Below, piece after piece: positions 6,590 to 14,687 of a stretch of 64,000 bases of DNA. Below the pieces are notes generated by a model, which saw nothing but the letters and a program-made list of their open reading frames with translations, was not told the origin of the DNA and ran no database searches. Source of the DNA: Flavobacterium circumlabens (GTDB taxonomy: Bacteria > Bacteroidota > Bacteroidia > Flavobacteriales > Flavobacteriaceae); the NCBI RefSeq assembly GCF_004345565.1, contig NZ_SLWA01000010.1:93149-157148 (forward strand), read 5' to 3'. Each line of letters opens with the position of its first letter. The first letter of the stretch is position 1. Both the position numbers and the translations under genes were made by a program.

Positions 6590-7282
6590 ATGAAAGCTGT
6601 TTTTTTAACATTTTTATTTTTAACGTTTGCCTGTTCAACTTGTTACTCGCAATTGAGTTCAGATAAAATATTCGAAAGTTTTAAACAGGGAGAACGCACC
6701 AACTGTTCTTCGATTGCTTTTATTAAGGCCGCTTTAAATATTTACGGACTGGATAATCTTTTTACAGCCGAAAAAACAGCCGACAGTTTACATTATATCA
6801 CCTTAAAAAACCACGCCTCCTTTCAACTGAAAAAAGAGGAACTGGAGAAAGCTCAATTTTCTGCCGGTTTTGTATTTATCAAAACGAATGAAGAAAGCAA
6901 AAGAATAAAAGACTACGCTATACTGACCTATGCCGTGATGGCGAAATACAAACAAATTATCGACAGGGCGTCGACTTTTGACAAGGCCTTGGAGGATTTG
7001 GAAGATGGTGAAGTATATACCCCTACCATTTATAAATATTTGGGTTTCGAAAAAGACAAACAAATACTACCCTTAAAGCGACTATCCGGAAGTGAATATT
7101 GCGGCGTTGTGGCCTGGTCTACAGCACATGCCGTTTTTGTTTGTGAAGAATACATGGACTATTATGGCAACAAAAAAAATATCTGGGGAAAATATCCCGG
7201 GCGTTTTAGAATTGTCAATACGGAACCACTACTACCAAAAGTTTCAGAAAAAACAGATAACGCAGATAATTCAGATTTGTAA
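6590..7282 (+). CDS. Secreted protein of unknown function with conserved-looking Cys and His
   Basis: A 230-aa protein with a signal peptide (MKAVFLTFLFLTFACSTCYSQ). An N-terminal GERTNCSSIAFIKAAL places Cys39 at the head of a helix, and AWSTAHAVFVCEEYMDYYG places His180 on a strand. A Cys at a helix start followed far downstream by a His on a strand is the layout of papain/C39-like cysteine peptidases, but I cannot assign a family and the third catalytic residue is not obvious. The C-terminus is polar (KTDNADNSDL). A purine-rich AGGAGG lies about 30 bp before the start, too far to act as a normal ribosome binding site. The next gene starts 55 bp downstream. Confidence 0.65.
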   Translation: MKAVFLTFLFLTFACSTCYSQLSSDKIFESFKQGERTNCSSIAFIKAALNIYGLDNLFTAEKTADSLHYITLKNHASFQLKKEELEKAQFSAGFVFIKTNEESKRIKDYAILTYAVMAKYKQIIDRASTFDKALEDLEDGEVYTPTIYKYLGFEKDKQILPLKRLSGSEYCGVVAWSTAHAVFVCEEYMDYYGNKKNIWGKYPGRFRIVNTEPLLPKVSEKTDNADNSDL

Positions 7283-7337
7283 TTCGTACCTTCTTATTTT
7301 TAAAACACAGCCCATCCATTAAAGTCCCCAACTGAAT

Positions 7338-8567
7338 ATGACACGAGAAAATTATATTCCCTTTAACAAGGAATTCTTGCTCGAACAACAAATAGCCACG
7401 TTCTCTGAAGACAAAAAAAAGGTTGATGATTTTAAAAAACTTTTCGATATTGTCGAACACTACTTTCATTACGAGGCTTTTAACCTGAACCGGAATCTGA
7501 AGCAGCATTATGCTTTATTCGATCCCGACCTGAGTCCGAAAGAGCGTGAAGGGTTTATTGGTAAAAGTGATTTTTCGGTGTTTAAGGAAACTCTTCTCAC
7601 GGTTTTAAAACATGGAAATTATACCCGCATAGATCAGGAAACTTTAGACAGGGCTTTTAAGGAATCTGATTTGATAGGCCTGAATCTTTCCATAGATTTT
7701 AATGCTTTCAAAGATTATGAATTGTACGTTCGCGGACATCATAAAGCGAAAGAAACGGTTAAGAAATTTATTTTCTGGAAAAAGGAAATACAAGTCGAAT
7801 ATTATGACCGCGTCATGATTTACCTGAACTATAACGAAGCCGATTATCTGAAAGAAAAGAAAGTAAAACTAGGAAAAATGCCTGTTGATCCGGGGTCCAT
7901 CGGATTAAAGATTTTTAAAAGGGTTCCTAAAAACGATCTTGAAACGATATTTCCTAATGCCATTCCGAGAATGTCTACCAGAGATAAGCTATTCTTCTGG
8001 GTTCCTGGAATCGGAGGCGGCATCTCGTTATTGAGTACCACCGTAATTCCGGCTTTAATTGGTATGTACGCAGCGTATCAGTCCGGTGAAGCAATTGATT
8101 TGTTAAACAGTAAAGCTTCGCTAAATCAGGGTTTAATTGCTTTAGGAATCTTGTCTGCCTACTTGTTTCGCCAGTACAGCAACTTTATCAATAAAAAAAT
8201 CAAATACGGAAAAATGCTTTCTGACAGTCTTTACTTTAAGAATCTCGGAAACAACAGCGGTGCTTTCTATTCGCTCTTAAATTCTTCGGAAGAAGAAGTG
8301 CTTAAGGAAACGATACTCGCCTATGCTTTTTTAGACCGTAGTCCAAATCCGATCACTGCGGAAGAACTCGATCATCAAATTGAATCCTGGTTCAGGACTA
8401 AGTTTCATGCCGACCTTGATTTTGATGTAAAAGATGCTTTAGACAAGCTAAAAAATATTGGCCTGGGTTTAGAAACAAACGGAAAATGGGAAGTTATCGC
8501 TCTGGATAAAGCCCTCGTGAAGATTGATGCATTGTGGGATAGTGTTTTTGAGTATAATGAGAAATAA
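7338..8567 (+). CDS. DUF3754 (TMEM143-like) membrane protein
   Basis: A 409-aa protein that fits the DUF3754 family: an N-terminal region with YFHYEAFNLNRNLKQHYALF, a central LYVRGHHKAKETVKKF block and VEYYDRVMIYLNY, then KIFKRVPKNDLETIFPNA, followed by a membrane segment (residues about 225-250, with GIGGGISLLSTT) and a second shorter one near 260-275. The C-terminal third is soluble. The family is shared with plant and mitochondrial proteins and has no established biochemical function. It may be co-transcribed with the preceding secreted protein. Confidence 0.8.
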   Translation: MTRENYIPFNKEFLLEQQIATFSEDKKKVDDFKKLFDIVEHYFHYEAFNLNRNLKQHYALFDPDLSPKEREGFIGKSDFSVFKETLLTVLKHGNYTRIDQETLDRAFKESDLIGLNLSIDFNAFKDYELYVRGHHKAKETVKKFIFWKKEIQVEYYDRVMIYLNYNEADYLKEKKVKLGKMPVDPGSIGLKIFKRVPKNDLETIFPNAIPRMSTRDKLFFWVPGIGGGISLLSTTVIPALIGMYAAYQSGEAIDLLNSKASLNQGLIALGILSAYLFRQYSNFINKKIKYGKMLSDSLYFKNLGNNSGAFYSLLNSSEEEVLKETILAYAFLDRSPNPITAEELDHQIESWFRTKFHADLDFDVKDALDKLKNIGLGLETNGKWEVIALDKALVKIDALWDSVFEYNEK

Positions 8568-8622
8568 GTTTAATACAATTTTAAACGCAAGTTCGCTTTT
8601 TTAATATAAAGTAACTAAACAA

Positions 8623-8648
8623 AAAAGAGAACCAAATAGTTCTCTTTT
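8623..8648. terminator. Bidirectional terminator between convergent genes (copy A)
   Basis: AAAAGAGAAC pairs with GTTCTCTTTT around CAAATA. It serves the plus gene ending at 8567 and the minus gene ending at 8713. A 32-bp identical stretch, including this stem, recurs at 11785-11816. Confidence 0.85.
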
Positions 8649-8712
8649 CATAATTGTATCGGAATATAATAATTTGATCTGAATTTAATTAAAATCTTAA
8701 ACATTCAGATGT

Positions 8713-9366
8713 TTATTTTTTTGCTATAATCTTTACCTGGAATTTAATAGAATCCGACATAGTCTGATCAGCCAAAAGATCATAAAACTTTCCTGATTTG
8801 TAACGGACATCCCATTTTGTCCGATCAATGACCAGCTTACCATTCATTTTGACAATTCCATTCTTAACTTCTATTGTAGCCGGAAAAGTAACCGGGTGTG
8901 TGATACCCTTAATCGTTAGGTTCCCTGTAATTTGCTTGTTCTCACCATTTATTGATGCTGCCCTGGCAAGTACGATTGTAGAAATGGGAAATTTTTTAAC
9001 ATCAAAAAAATCCGGATCTTTTAAATGATCAATAAGTCCATTATCACTTCGATGATTTTCATCTTCAATGGTATTCATGTCGACCTCGACAGTACCATTC
9101 ATAAGTTGATCGTTTTCAATCATCAATTCTCCTTTTGATATAGAGACAAACCCTGTGTGGCTGTTGGGACCAATCAGCATAGCACCTTTCCATGTTACAA
9201 CACTTTCCTTCGTATCTATGGTAACATAGTTTTTATTCCCTTCATGTAAGGATAAGGAGCCTGATGGTGCATTATTTTTATTTTCCTCTTTTACAGGTCC
9301 ACGGCAGGCAAAAAAGAAAGGAGCACTAATTAAAATTAAGAAACTGATTGTTAACTTGTTGTTCAT
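8713..9366 (-). CDS. YceI-family lipoprotein
   Basis: A 217-aa protein when started at the ATG at 9366, which places a signal sequence ending in the lipobox FFAC (Cys21). Longer starts add residues in front of the signal. The remainder is a YceI domain: NYVTIDTKESVVTWKG, HTGFVSISKGEL, a DHLKDPDFFDVKKFP strand, GNLTIKGITHPVTFP and KWDVRYKSGKF. YceI proteins are lipocalin-like barrels that bind polyisoprenoids or amphiphilic ligands in the envelope. It lies directly after a propeller protein (9427-10500) in the same direction and is probably in the same unit. Confidence 0.88.
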   Translation of the reverse strand: MNNKLTISFLILISAPFFFACRGPVKEENKNNAPSGSLSLHEGNKNYVTIDTKESVVTWKGAMLIGPNSHTGFVSISKGELMIENDQLMNGTVEVDMNTIEDENHRSDNGLIDHLKDPDFFDVKKFPISTIVLARAASINGENKQITGNLTIKGITHPVTFPATIEVKNGIVKMNGKLVIDRTKWDVRYKSGKFYDLLADQTMSDSIKFQVKIIAKK

Positions 9367-9426
9367 ACTATAGAAATTATATTGATTCATAATAATTGAT
9401 AAATGTTTTAAAACAAGCAATACCCA

Positions 9427-10500
9427 TTATTGCTGCCCTTCTTTACGTTTAAAGTCCGTTATGGTCTTTCCATCATAACGATACACTCCATCTAAGGCGC
9501 CAAACCAAATATTTCCTTTGTCATCTCCTAAAATCCCGAAGATCATTGGCTTATTGGCTATTGTGGTTACCGTTGGCTTTTTGTCAAACAAGGTCTTTTC
9601 TTCGTATCTGGAAAGTGTCCAGCCCAGGTTATTACTATCCTTTCCTGAGCTGGTCCAAATAGTACCTTTTTTATCTTCGTAGATATACCCAACAAAATCC
9701 TGGGTAAAATTGGTAAACGTACTGCCGTCATAGCGCCAAAGGCCATCATAACCACCAAGCCAGATATTGCCTTTTTTATCTTTGATTATAGAACGAACAT
9801 TCGCAAAAGATTTTCCGTTATTGGTTACAGGAGTAAATTCCTTTCCGTCATAAACATAGACATAACCCCTTGTGCCAAACCAAAGTTTTCCTCTTTTGTC
9901 TGCAACAATAGCATTAACATCATTATGCATCCAGGCAACCTGGTCCGGAAGCGGATGTTGATAAACTGAAACAGGAACAGAATCAGACTGAGCAGCAGGT
10001 GGCATTTCTTTCATTTTAAAATTCCGAAAGGACTTGCCATCATAACGGCTTGCTCCGTTTCCTGTGCCGAACCAAATAGTACCGGCTTTATCTTCATAAA
10101 TAGTAGTGACCACATCATTGGCAAGTCCATCCTTGGTGGTGAAATTTTGAAAGGATTTCCCATCGTAATAATAAACACCTGAGCCAATACTAGCGAACCA
10201 AAAATTCCCTTTTCTATCTTCTAAAACAGAAAAGAAACGGGCAGAACTTACTTTACTGGTAACATTGGTAAAAGATTTTCCATCATATTTAAAGACCCCT
10301 TCCCATGAAGTAATCCAGATATTACCTTTTGTATCTTGTTTGATGGTGCGAACGATGCCGTTGGGTACATGAGAATTGAATGCTTCTTTGGTTTCAACGG
10401 TAACTTGAGCATCATTTTTTTGTTGGGCCTCTACTGCAAAATTGGCCACTCCTGCCAGCATGATAAGCAGGCTGTACAAAACATTTCTTTTATTTTTCAT
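9427..10500 (-). CDS. Secreted two-component-regulator propeller-repeat protein
   Basis: A 357-aa protein with a signal peptide (ending near FAVEAQQ). It has about seven Reg_prop-type repeats of the form DxKGNIWxxxxxGVxxYDGKSFxNF (for example GTIWFGTGNGASRYDG, GNIWLGGYDGLWRYDG, GNIWFGALDGVYRYDG), which should fold into a beta-propeller. In Bacteroidetes these repeats usually form the periplasmic sensor of hybrid two-component systems, but here there is no kinase part. It is divergent from a membrane-spanning winged-helix regulator (10603), so it may sense a ligand or be a target of that regulator. Confidence 0.88.
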   Translation of the reverse strand: MKNKRNVLYSLLIMLAGVANFAVEAQQKNDAQVTVETKEAFNSHVPNGIVRTIKQDTKGNIWITSWEGVFKYDGKSFTNVTSKVSSARFFSVLEDRKGNFWFASIGSGVYYYDGKSFQNFTTKDGLANDVVTTIYEDKAGTIWFGTGNGASRYDGKSFRNFKMKEMPPAAQSDSVPVSVYQHPLPDQVAWMHNDVNAIVADKRGKLWFGTRGYVYVYDGKEFTPVTNNGKSFANVRSIIKDKKGNIWLGGYDGLWRYDGSTFTNFTQDFVGYIYEDKKGTIWTSSGKDSNNLGWTLSRYEEKTLFDKKPTVTTIANKPMIFGILGDDKGNIWFGALDGVYRYDGKTITDFKRKEGQQ

Positions 10501-10559
10501 ATTTGTAAAATTTATTTAAACGAAATTACTTTGATATTTTTAGGCCTTAGTAATCAGGA

Positions 10560-10593
10560 TTGTAAATAAAAATGTAAACTTTGTAAATAAAAA
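10560..10593. promoter_or_regulatory. Two 13-bp direct repeats, candidate binding site for the divergent regulator
   Basis: TTGTAAATAAAAA occurs at 10560-10572 and 10581-10593, exactly 21 bp apart, in the 102-bp gap between the propeller gene and the winged-helix regulator. OmpR/PhoB-type domains typically bind direct repeats, which fits the regulator encoded beside it. Confidence 0.55.
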
Positions 10594-10602
10594 CTTGACA
10601 CT

Positions 10603-11493
10603 ATGATTGATAGTCGAAATCTCCTGTTCGGAAAACACAAATACCTGTTTGGGTTGATACTACTCTTATGTATGGCTGTAATGTGTGTGGCTTTCAATAC
10701 AGAGGACAGTGATGACTTTGCTATTGCCAGGAGGGAAGTTTCACTCCGCAGGATTGGACATGAACTGCTTTTACAATCTGGCGACAGTACTTCAAGAGTG
10801 CTACCGGTAAAAAAGATTGCCGAAAATGAGTACCAAATCACGTTTGAGAATGAGCTTACTTTTCAAACCGACTCCTTAGTAAATACTACTCAGCGTTTGT
10901 TAGCCAAAGACCTGCTCGCTAGTGAATATATTGTGAAGGTAGTAAACTGCGGCAATGGCAGTACAGCTTATGGATTTGCTATATCAAAAAATAAGAAAGA
11001 TGATATTGTAGCATGTATAGGAAGAAAACAGCCCGTAGCATGTTACATGATTAACATCAAATTTAAACCACTGGTTATAAACAAAGTAAAAAATGAATAT
11101 TTTTTGGGCAGTTTGTCATTATTAGCCTTTGTGGGATTTGTTTTTCTTAAAGCTGCTAAGCCAAAAGTAATGCTGCCTGAGGGTGATTACACTAATCTGT
11201 TCGCTTTAGGTTCGGTGGTTTTTGATGCGAAGAACCGTAAGCTGATCATAAATGAAAAGACAGTAGGCCTCACCGGAACGGAAACCCGTGTATTGCTTAT
11301 TTTTGCCTTATCTCCCAACGAAGTCATAGAGAGAAGCCGACTGCAAAAAGAGATATGGGAAGATGAAGGGGTTATTGTGGGCCGTAGTCTGGATATGTTC
11401 ATATCAAAACTAAGAAAAAAACTGGAATATGATCCGAACATCAAAATTGTTGTTATACGCGGCAAAGGATATAAGCTTTCCATCAGCTCTTAG
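10603..11493 (+). CDS. Membrane-spanning one-component regulator with OmpR/PhoB-type winged helix
   Basis: A 296-aa protein. Transmembrane segments are predicted at about residues 13-31 (YLFGLILLLCMAVMCVAF) and 166-184 (FLGSLSLLAFVGFVFL). The region between should be periplasmic, and residues about 200-296 form a Trans_reg_C winged helix (TGTETRVLLIFALSPNEVIERSRLQKEIW, then SLDMFISKLRKKLE and VIRGKGYKL). This places the DNA-binding domain at the cytoplasmic C-terminus, the reverse of ToxR or CadC. The periplasmic part has paired Cys (VVNCGN, ACIGRK, ACYMIN). It likely controls the divergent propeller-YceI pair and itself. Confidence 0.85.
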   Translation: MIDSRNLLFGKHKYLFGLILLLCMAVMCVAFNTEDSDDFAIARREVSLRRIGHELLLQSGDSTSRVLPVKKIAENEYQITFENELTFQTDSLVNTTQRLLAKDLLASEYIVKVVNCGNGSTAYGFAISKNKKDDIVACIGRKQPVACYMINIKFKPLVINKVKNEYFLGSLSLLAFVGFVFLKAAKPKVMLPEGDYTNLFALGSVVFDAKNRKLIINEKTVGLTGTETRVLLIFALSPNEVIERSRLQKEIWEDEGVIVGRSLDMFISKLRKKLEYDPNIKIVVIRGKGYKLSISS

Positions 11494-11836
11494 GCAGAGG
11501 AACCTATAATAGCGCTTTGATGGGATAAATTAACGTTCAATTAATTTTATAAGTGTGTAGGAGAAAATTTGCCAGGCATCTTTATTGCTCTCTTGGTAGT
11601 TATTACTCTAAAAATGAAATTTCTTAACATTATAAAAAGAGAATTTTTAAGCTGCCTTATTTGACCAAGTCTCAGACTTTCTTCCTTTATCATTTTTGAT
11701 CGTGTTAACTGTAATTCTTCGTAACTATTAAAAGTTTTTTTACTAAGTCCGTTATCAATAAAAATCCCGGGACGCCTATTTAAAAAACAAAAAAGAGAAC
11801 CAAATAGTTCTCTTTTTTGTTGTATAATATTGTGAA
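11494..11836. other. Intergenic region between convergent genes
   Basis: No gene is supported here. The only clear structure is the terminator at 11791-11816; the rest is AT-rich with no conserved frame. It may be decayed coding sequence. Confidence 0.6.
11791..11816. terminator. Bidirectional terminator between convergent genes (copy B)
   Basis: Same hairpin as at 8623-8648; the identity extends over 32 bp (11785-11816 against 8617-8648). Both copies sit between convergent genes. Confidence 0.85.
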
Positions 11837-12391
11837 TTATTCATTTTCAACCTCAATAAGATCTTCTACGGTTTCTCCCATGTCACCAACAGCAACCAGT
11901 TCCGGTTTTGAAGCTTTTAGCGCATTGAATCTTTCCAATTGTTCTAATTCTCCTTCTTCTCCGCTGAAATATGGGAAAACATCCATAATCGGAGATTCTG
12001 AAATAGCAGGAATGGTGTAATCTCCCATTGTATTTTTCATTACTGCAATAGTATTGTCGTAGGCTTCTTTTACATCATTGGCCTGTACCAAAAGATACAT
12101 ATTGGTTTTTCTTTCTTTACCGCTTTCTTCATCATAAGCCATTAAAGTAACTTTTGACTTAAACCAGCGATCAGCATTTTCAAACGGATGGATCTCGGCA
12201 TAGTTTGCCACTTTTATATTAGTGATTTTAAATTCTTCACTCACATAGGCAGCCATTTCTTCATTGATTCTGCTTTCTGCTTCTGTATAAGACACAGCGT
12301 CTACCAAATACGGTTCTGTAGTAACTTTTTGTCCTCCAGTCTCATCGGTCTTTCTATATTTTACTTTGCATTCGTACCAAATTGCGCTCAT
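11837..12391 (-). CDS. DUF4494 protein
   Basis: A 184-aa protein when started at the ATG at 12391 (MSAIWYECKVKYRK); the eight upstream codons look like leader. It matches the DUF4494 family common in Bacteroidetes: WYECKVKY at the start, TEPYLVDAVSYTEAESRI, WFKSKVTLMAYDEESGKE, and YLLVQANDVKEAYDNT. The C-terminus is acidic (ETVEDLIEVENE). It is predicted to be cytoplasmic; function is unknown. The gene appears to be transcribed alone. Confidence 0.85.
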   Translation of the reverse strand: MSAIWYECKVKYRKTDETGGQKVTTEPYLVDAVSYTEAESRINEEMAAYVSEEFKITNIKVANYAEIHPFENADRWFKSKVTLMAYDEESGKERKTNMYLLVQANDVKEAYDNTIAVMKNTMGDYTIPAISESPIMDVFPYFSGEEGELEQLERFNALKASKPELVAVGDMGETVEDLIEVENE

Positions 12392-12528
12392 TTCTTCTAT
12401 TTTTAAGGATGTCAAAGATAGATTTTAACGGGCAAAAAATCGACAATTCCCAAAATAGATATTCACAATTTCGAATGAATTTCAGGATTGACTCTGTAAC
12501 TCATTATCTTTCAAACAGAACCATTTTG

Positions 12529-12867
12529 TTATATCCCCAAAACAATTAAAACTCTTCCGACCAGGTTAATAACCGAGGTGGTCAAAGCAACGATTTCATT
12601 TACATTATTAAGCTTTTTTAAGCTTTTGGCTAAATTGTCGGCTTCTGCTTTTGTAGCCGTTGTGAGCTGGGTATAGCGAGGGTTGTTTTTATCCAGTTCT
12701 CTTTTCAAAATCTCAAAATACGCATCCCGAAGCGCATCATATTCCTCTACCAGTTTATCAAGGGCAGGTTCTCCTCCCTCCTGAAAGGCATCCTGCAAAA
12801 GCTGCGTTCTTCTGTTGTTAAACTGAGTAATAGCTTCTGATAATGATTTTTTTAATTCTTCCTGCAT
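12529..12867 (-). CDS. Small helical protein with C-terminal membrane segment, unknown function
   Basis: A 112-aa protein, mostly charged helices (coiled-coil-like residues 1-85) followed by a hydrophobic C-terminus (IVALTTSVINLVGRVLIVLGI) that may anchor it in a membrane. Its start lies one base after the stop of the lipoprotein gene 12869-13738, so the two form a coupled pair. No family recognised. Confidence 0.65.
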   Translation of the reverse strand: MQEELKKSLSEAITQFNNRRTQLLQDAFQEGGEPALDKLVEEYDALRDAYFEILKRELDKNNPRYTQLTTATKAEADNLAKSLKKLNNVNEIVALTTSVINLVGRVLIVLGI

Positions 12868-12868
12868 T

Positions 12869-13738
12869 TTACTTGTCTTTTAGAAGTTCTTCAATTTTGT
12901 TTAAGGATGAGATAACAGTACTCATGTTTGTGCTTTGTTTGGCAATTTCAGCATGAGCTTTGGTCAATTCCTCAAGCGCCTGACCAAAAGTGGCCAGTTG
13001 TTTTTTCAAATCATTTTTCTGCTTCATGATGTCATCCCGGTTCCTCAATCTGTACATTAGAATAATAGTCGCGTTGTCACTGTAAGGCTCGGAATTACTT
13101 TGAGAAATTTTGTTGACGTCATATCGTTTGGAATCAACGGTATTAAGTCCTTCGGCATAAGAATTATAAATCAAATCAATATAGTCGTTCCAGGTTTGTT
13201 TATCGGCATTCCATAACTCTAAATAAACTTCTGAAAGGACGTATAATATTTCATTATTTTTCTTTACTTCTTTTGCCTGAACAGCTTCTCCAACCATTTT
13301 CAGAACATTCGGCAGTTTCGTTTTGACATCAGCGGGTAAGTCGGGCATTTTTTCGATTGCGTCGTAACTATCCTGCAGGGCTGTCATCGCGTCTTTGGTT
13401 TTGTCTGAAAATTTAGGGTCTGTTAAAAGTGCAAAGGCTTTGTACACTTCAAATAAGTTTTGATAAGCCTGTATACGCGGTTCTAATTGTTTGGAGAAAT
13501 CCGGGGCTTTGGTATCCGGTAATGCCATCGTTGACGGACTTGGATGTGTAAGCACTTTTACCTGATCCTGCTGTGACTTATCGATCCCTGCCTGATCGGA
13601 TAATGATGCATAAATACCCTGTGCTTTTTGTGAGACATCCATCCCTTTTGAGGCTGTTGCACTTCCCAATTCAATGATTTTTGAAGAGGAGCAGGAGGTT
13701 AGAAAGAGTAATAATAAGACAATCAGACTTTGTTTCAT
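12869..13738 (-). CDS. Helical lipoprotein of unknown function
   Basis: A 289-aa protein with a good lipobox (FLTSC, Cys16) followed by SSSK. The mature protein is almost all helical, with heptad-like regions (residues about 90-165 and 240-289, ending SSLNKIEELLKDK). I recognise no family. It is first in a two-gene unit with 12529-12867, and the two helical, membrane-linked products may interact. Confidence 0.65.
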   Translation of the reverse strand: MKQSLIVLLLLFLTSCSSSKIIELGSATASKGMDVSQKAQGIYASLSDQAGIDKSQQDQVKVLTHPSPSTMALPDTKAPDFSKQLEPRIQAYQNLFEVYKAFALLTDPKFSDKTKDAMTALQDSYDAIEKMPDLPADVKTKLPNVLKMVGEAVQAKEVKKNNEILYVLSEVYLELWNADKQTWNDYIDLIYNSYAEGLNTVDSKRYDVNKISQSNSEPYSDNATIILMYRLRNRDDIMKQKNDLKKQLATFGQALEELTKAHAEIAKQSTNMSTVISSLNKIEELLKDK

Positions 13739-13994
13739 TCTATTTCGTTTTAGGTGGAGCTTCTGTTTGTACGCATCAAACTAATATATTTTTACTGTTT
13801 GACACTTCTTTTGCGTGAAGGAATAAAATTACAAAAAAAAGAGTTCACCTATTAAAAATAAATCAGGCTGATTTTTTGTTTTACGATCTTTTTAATAGCC
13901 GGCGGAACTGTAATATTCCTGCGTCCGAGTAGACATTCAAAATTCCTGTTGCATACTTTTATCAGTCCCAGTGATAAAAATGCAAAATATTCAA

Positions 13995-14002
13995 TAGCTT
14001 TG
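13995..14002 (+). promoter_or_regulatory. Candidate -7 promoter element
   Basis: TAGCTTTG matches TAnnTTTG 23 bp before the ATG at 14025; a start about 7 bp downstream would leave a short leader. Confidence 0.5.
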
Positions 14003-14024
14003 TTATATACCTAAATCCAAAAAT

Positions 14025-14492
14025 ATGAGAACATTAGAGCAATGGTTTGAAGAATATGCAGTAAGTCATCAGAATCCAAAAAACAAGGCGATTCATTATG
14101 TCTGTGTTCCGGCGATTTACTTTTCGATTGTTGGTTTATTAATGAGCATTCCGAGTGGTATTATTGCTTCTGTTTTACAATTAAACGCCCCTATTATAGA
14201 AAACTGGGCTTTTATTGTGCTGCTTTTTGTACTTGTTTTTTACATTCGGTTATCGGTTGCGATGGCGATGAAGATTGCTATTCTTTCTGCTGTTTGTCTG
14301 GTTGTAAATTATTATATCGGACAGGTTTTACCTTTATGGGCGTTCTCAATCGGCGTGTTTGTAATCGCCTGGATCGGGCAATTCTACGGCCATAACATTG
14401 AGGGTAAAAAACCTTCCTTCCTGAAAGATCTTCAGTTTTTAATGATTGGCCCGGCCTGGGTCGTAGAGAATTTGTTTTCCAGAAAGAGATGA
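14025..14492 (+). CDS. Mpo1-like (DUF962) membrane protein
   Basis: A 155-aa protein that matches the Mpo1/YGL010w family: WFEEYAVSHQNPKNKAIHYVCVP at the start and IGQFYGHNIEGKKPSFLKDLQFLMIGP near the end, with about four membrane segments between. The conserved His residues (in SHQ, IHY, YGH) are those thought to bind iron in the yeast dioxygenase Mpo1, which acts in alpha-oxidation of phytosphingosine-derived fatty acids. Some Bacteroidetes make sphingolipids, so a related lipid substrate is possible here, but is not shown. A candidate promoter lies 23 bp upstream. Confidence 0.85.
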   Translation: MRTLEQWFEEYAVSHQNPKNKAIHYVCVPAIYFSIVGLLMSIPSGIIASVLQLNAPIIENWAFIVLLFVLVFYIRLSVAMAMKIAILSAVCLVVNYYIGQVLPLWAFSIGVFVIAWIGQFYGHNIEGKKPSFLKDLQFLMIGPAWVVENLFSRKR

Positions 14493-14539
14493 TTACCTGT
14501 AATTTTTCTAACCAAAATTAATGTAATTGTTCCGATGAT

Positions 14540-14632
14540 GCCCTAGCCCGGACAGGAACGGCATCCTTTTGTGGCGGTCCCGAGGCTTCGGGATGGCCAC
14601 AAAAGATACAGTGGATGGCCGGAATCAGCTCC
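14540..14632 (+). ncRNA. Candidate structured RNA or hairpin repeat, Flavobacterium-type
   Basis: A 10-bp stem (CTTTTGTGGC at 14566-14575 with GCCACAAAAG at 14596-14605) carries a second perfect hairpin in its loop (TCCCGAGGCTTCGGGA at 14578-14593). Below it lie purine-rich internal-loop strands (GGAACGGCAT and GATACAGTGGAT), closed by CCGG (14548-14551) with CCGG (14619-14622). It lies between convergent genes, so may be in the 3' leader of either; the orientation is my reading. Elements with the frame CCCTAGCCC...GGCATCC...GATACAG...CAGCTCC recur in Flavobacterium genomes (from memory); it could be the Rfam Flavo-1 motif, which I cannot confirm. Confidence 0.5.
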
Positions 14633-14687
14633 TAAACAAAATGGGGACAAAAAACTGCTTCTTTGTCTCGCTGATTATGATAATCTT

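Noticed and set aside
11494..11836. Small genes in the intergenic stretch
   Set aside because: Short frames here have no ribosome binding site, signal or coding bias.
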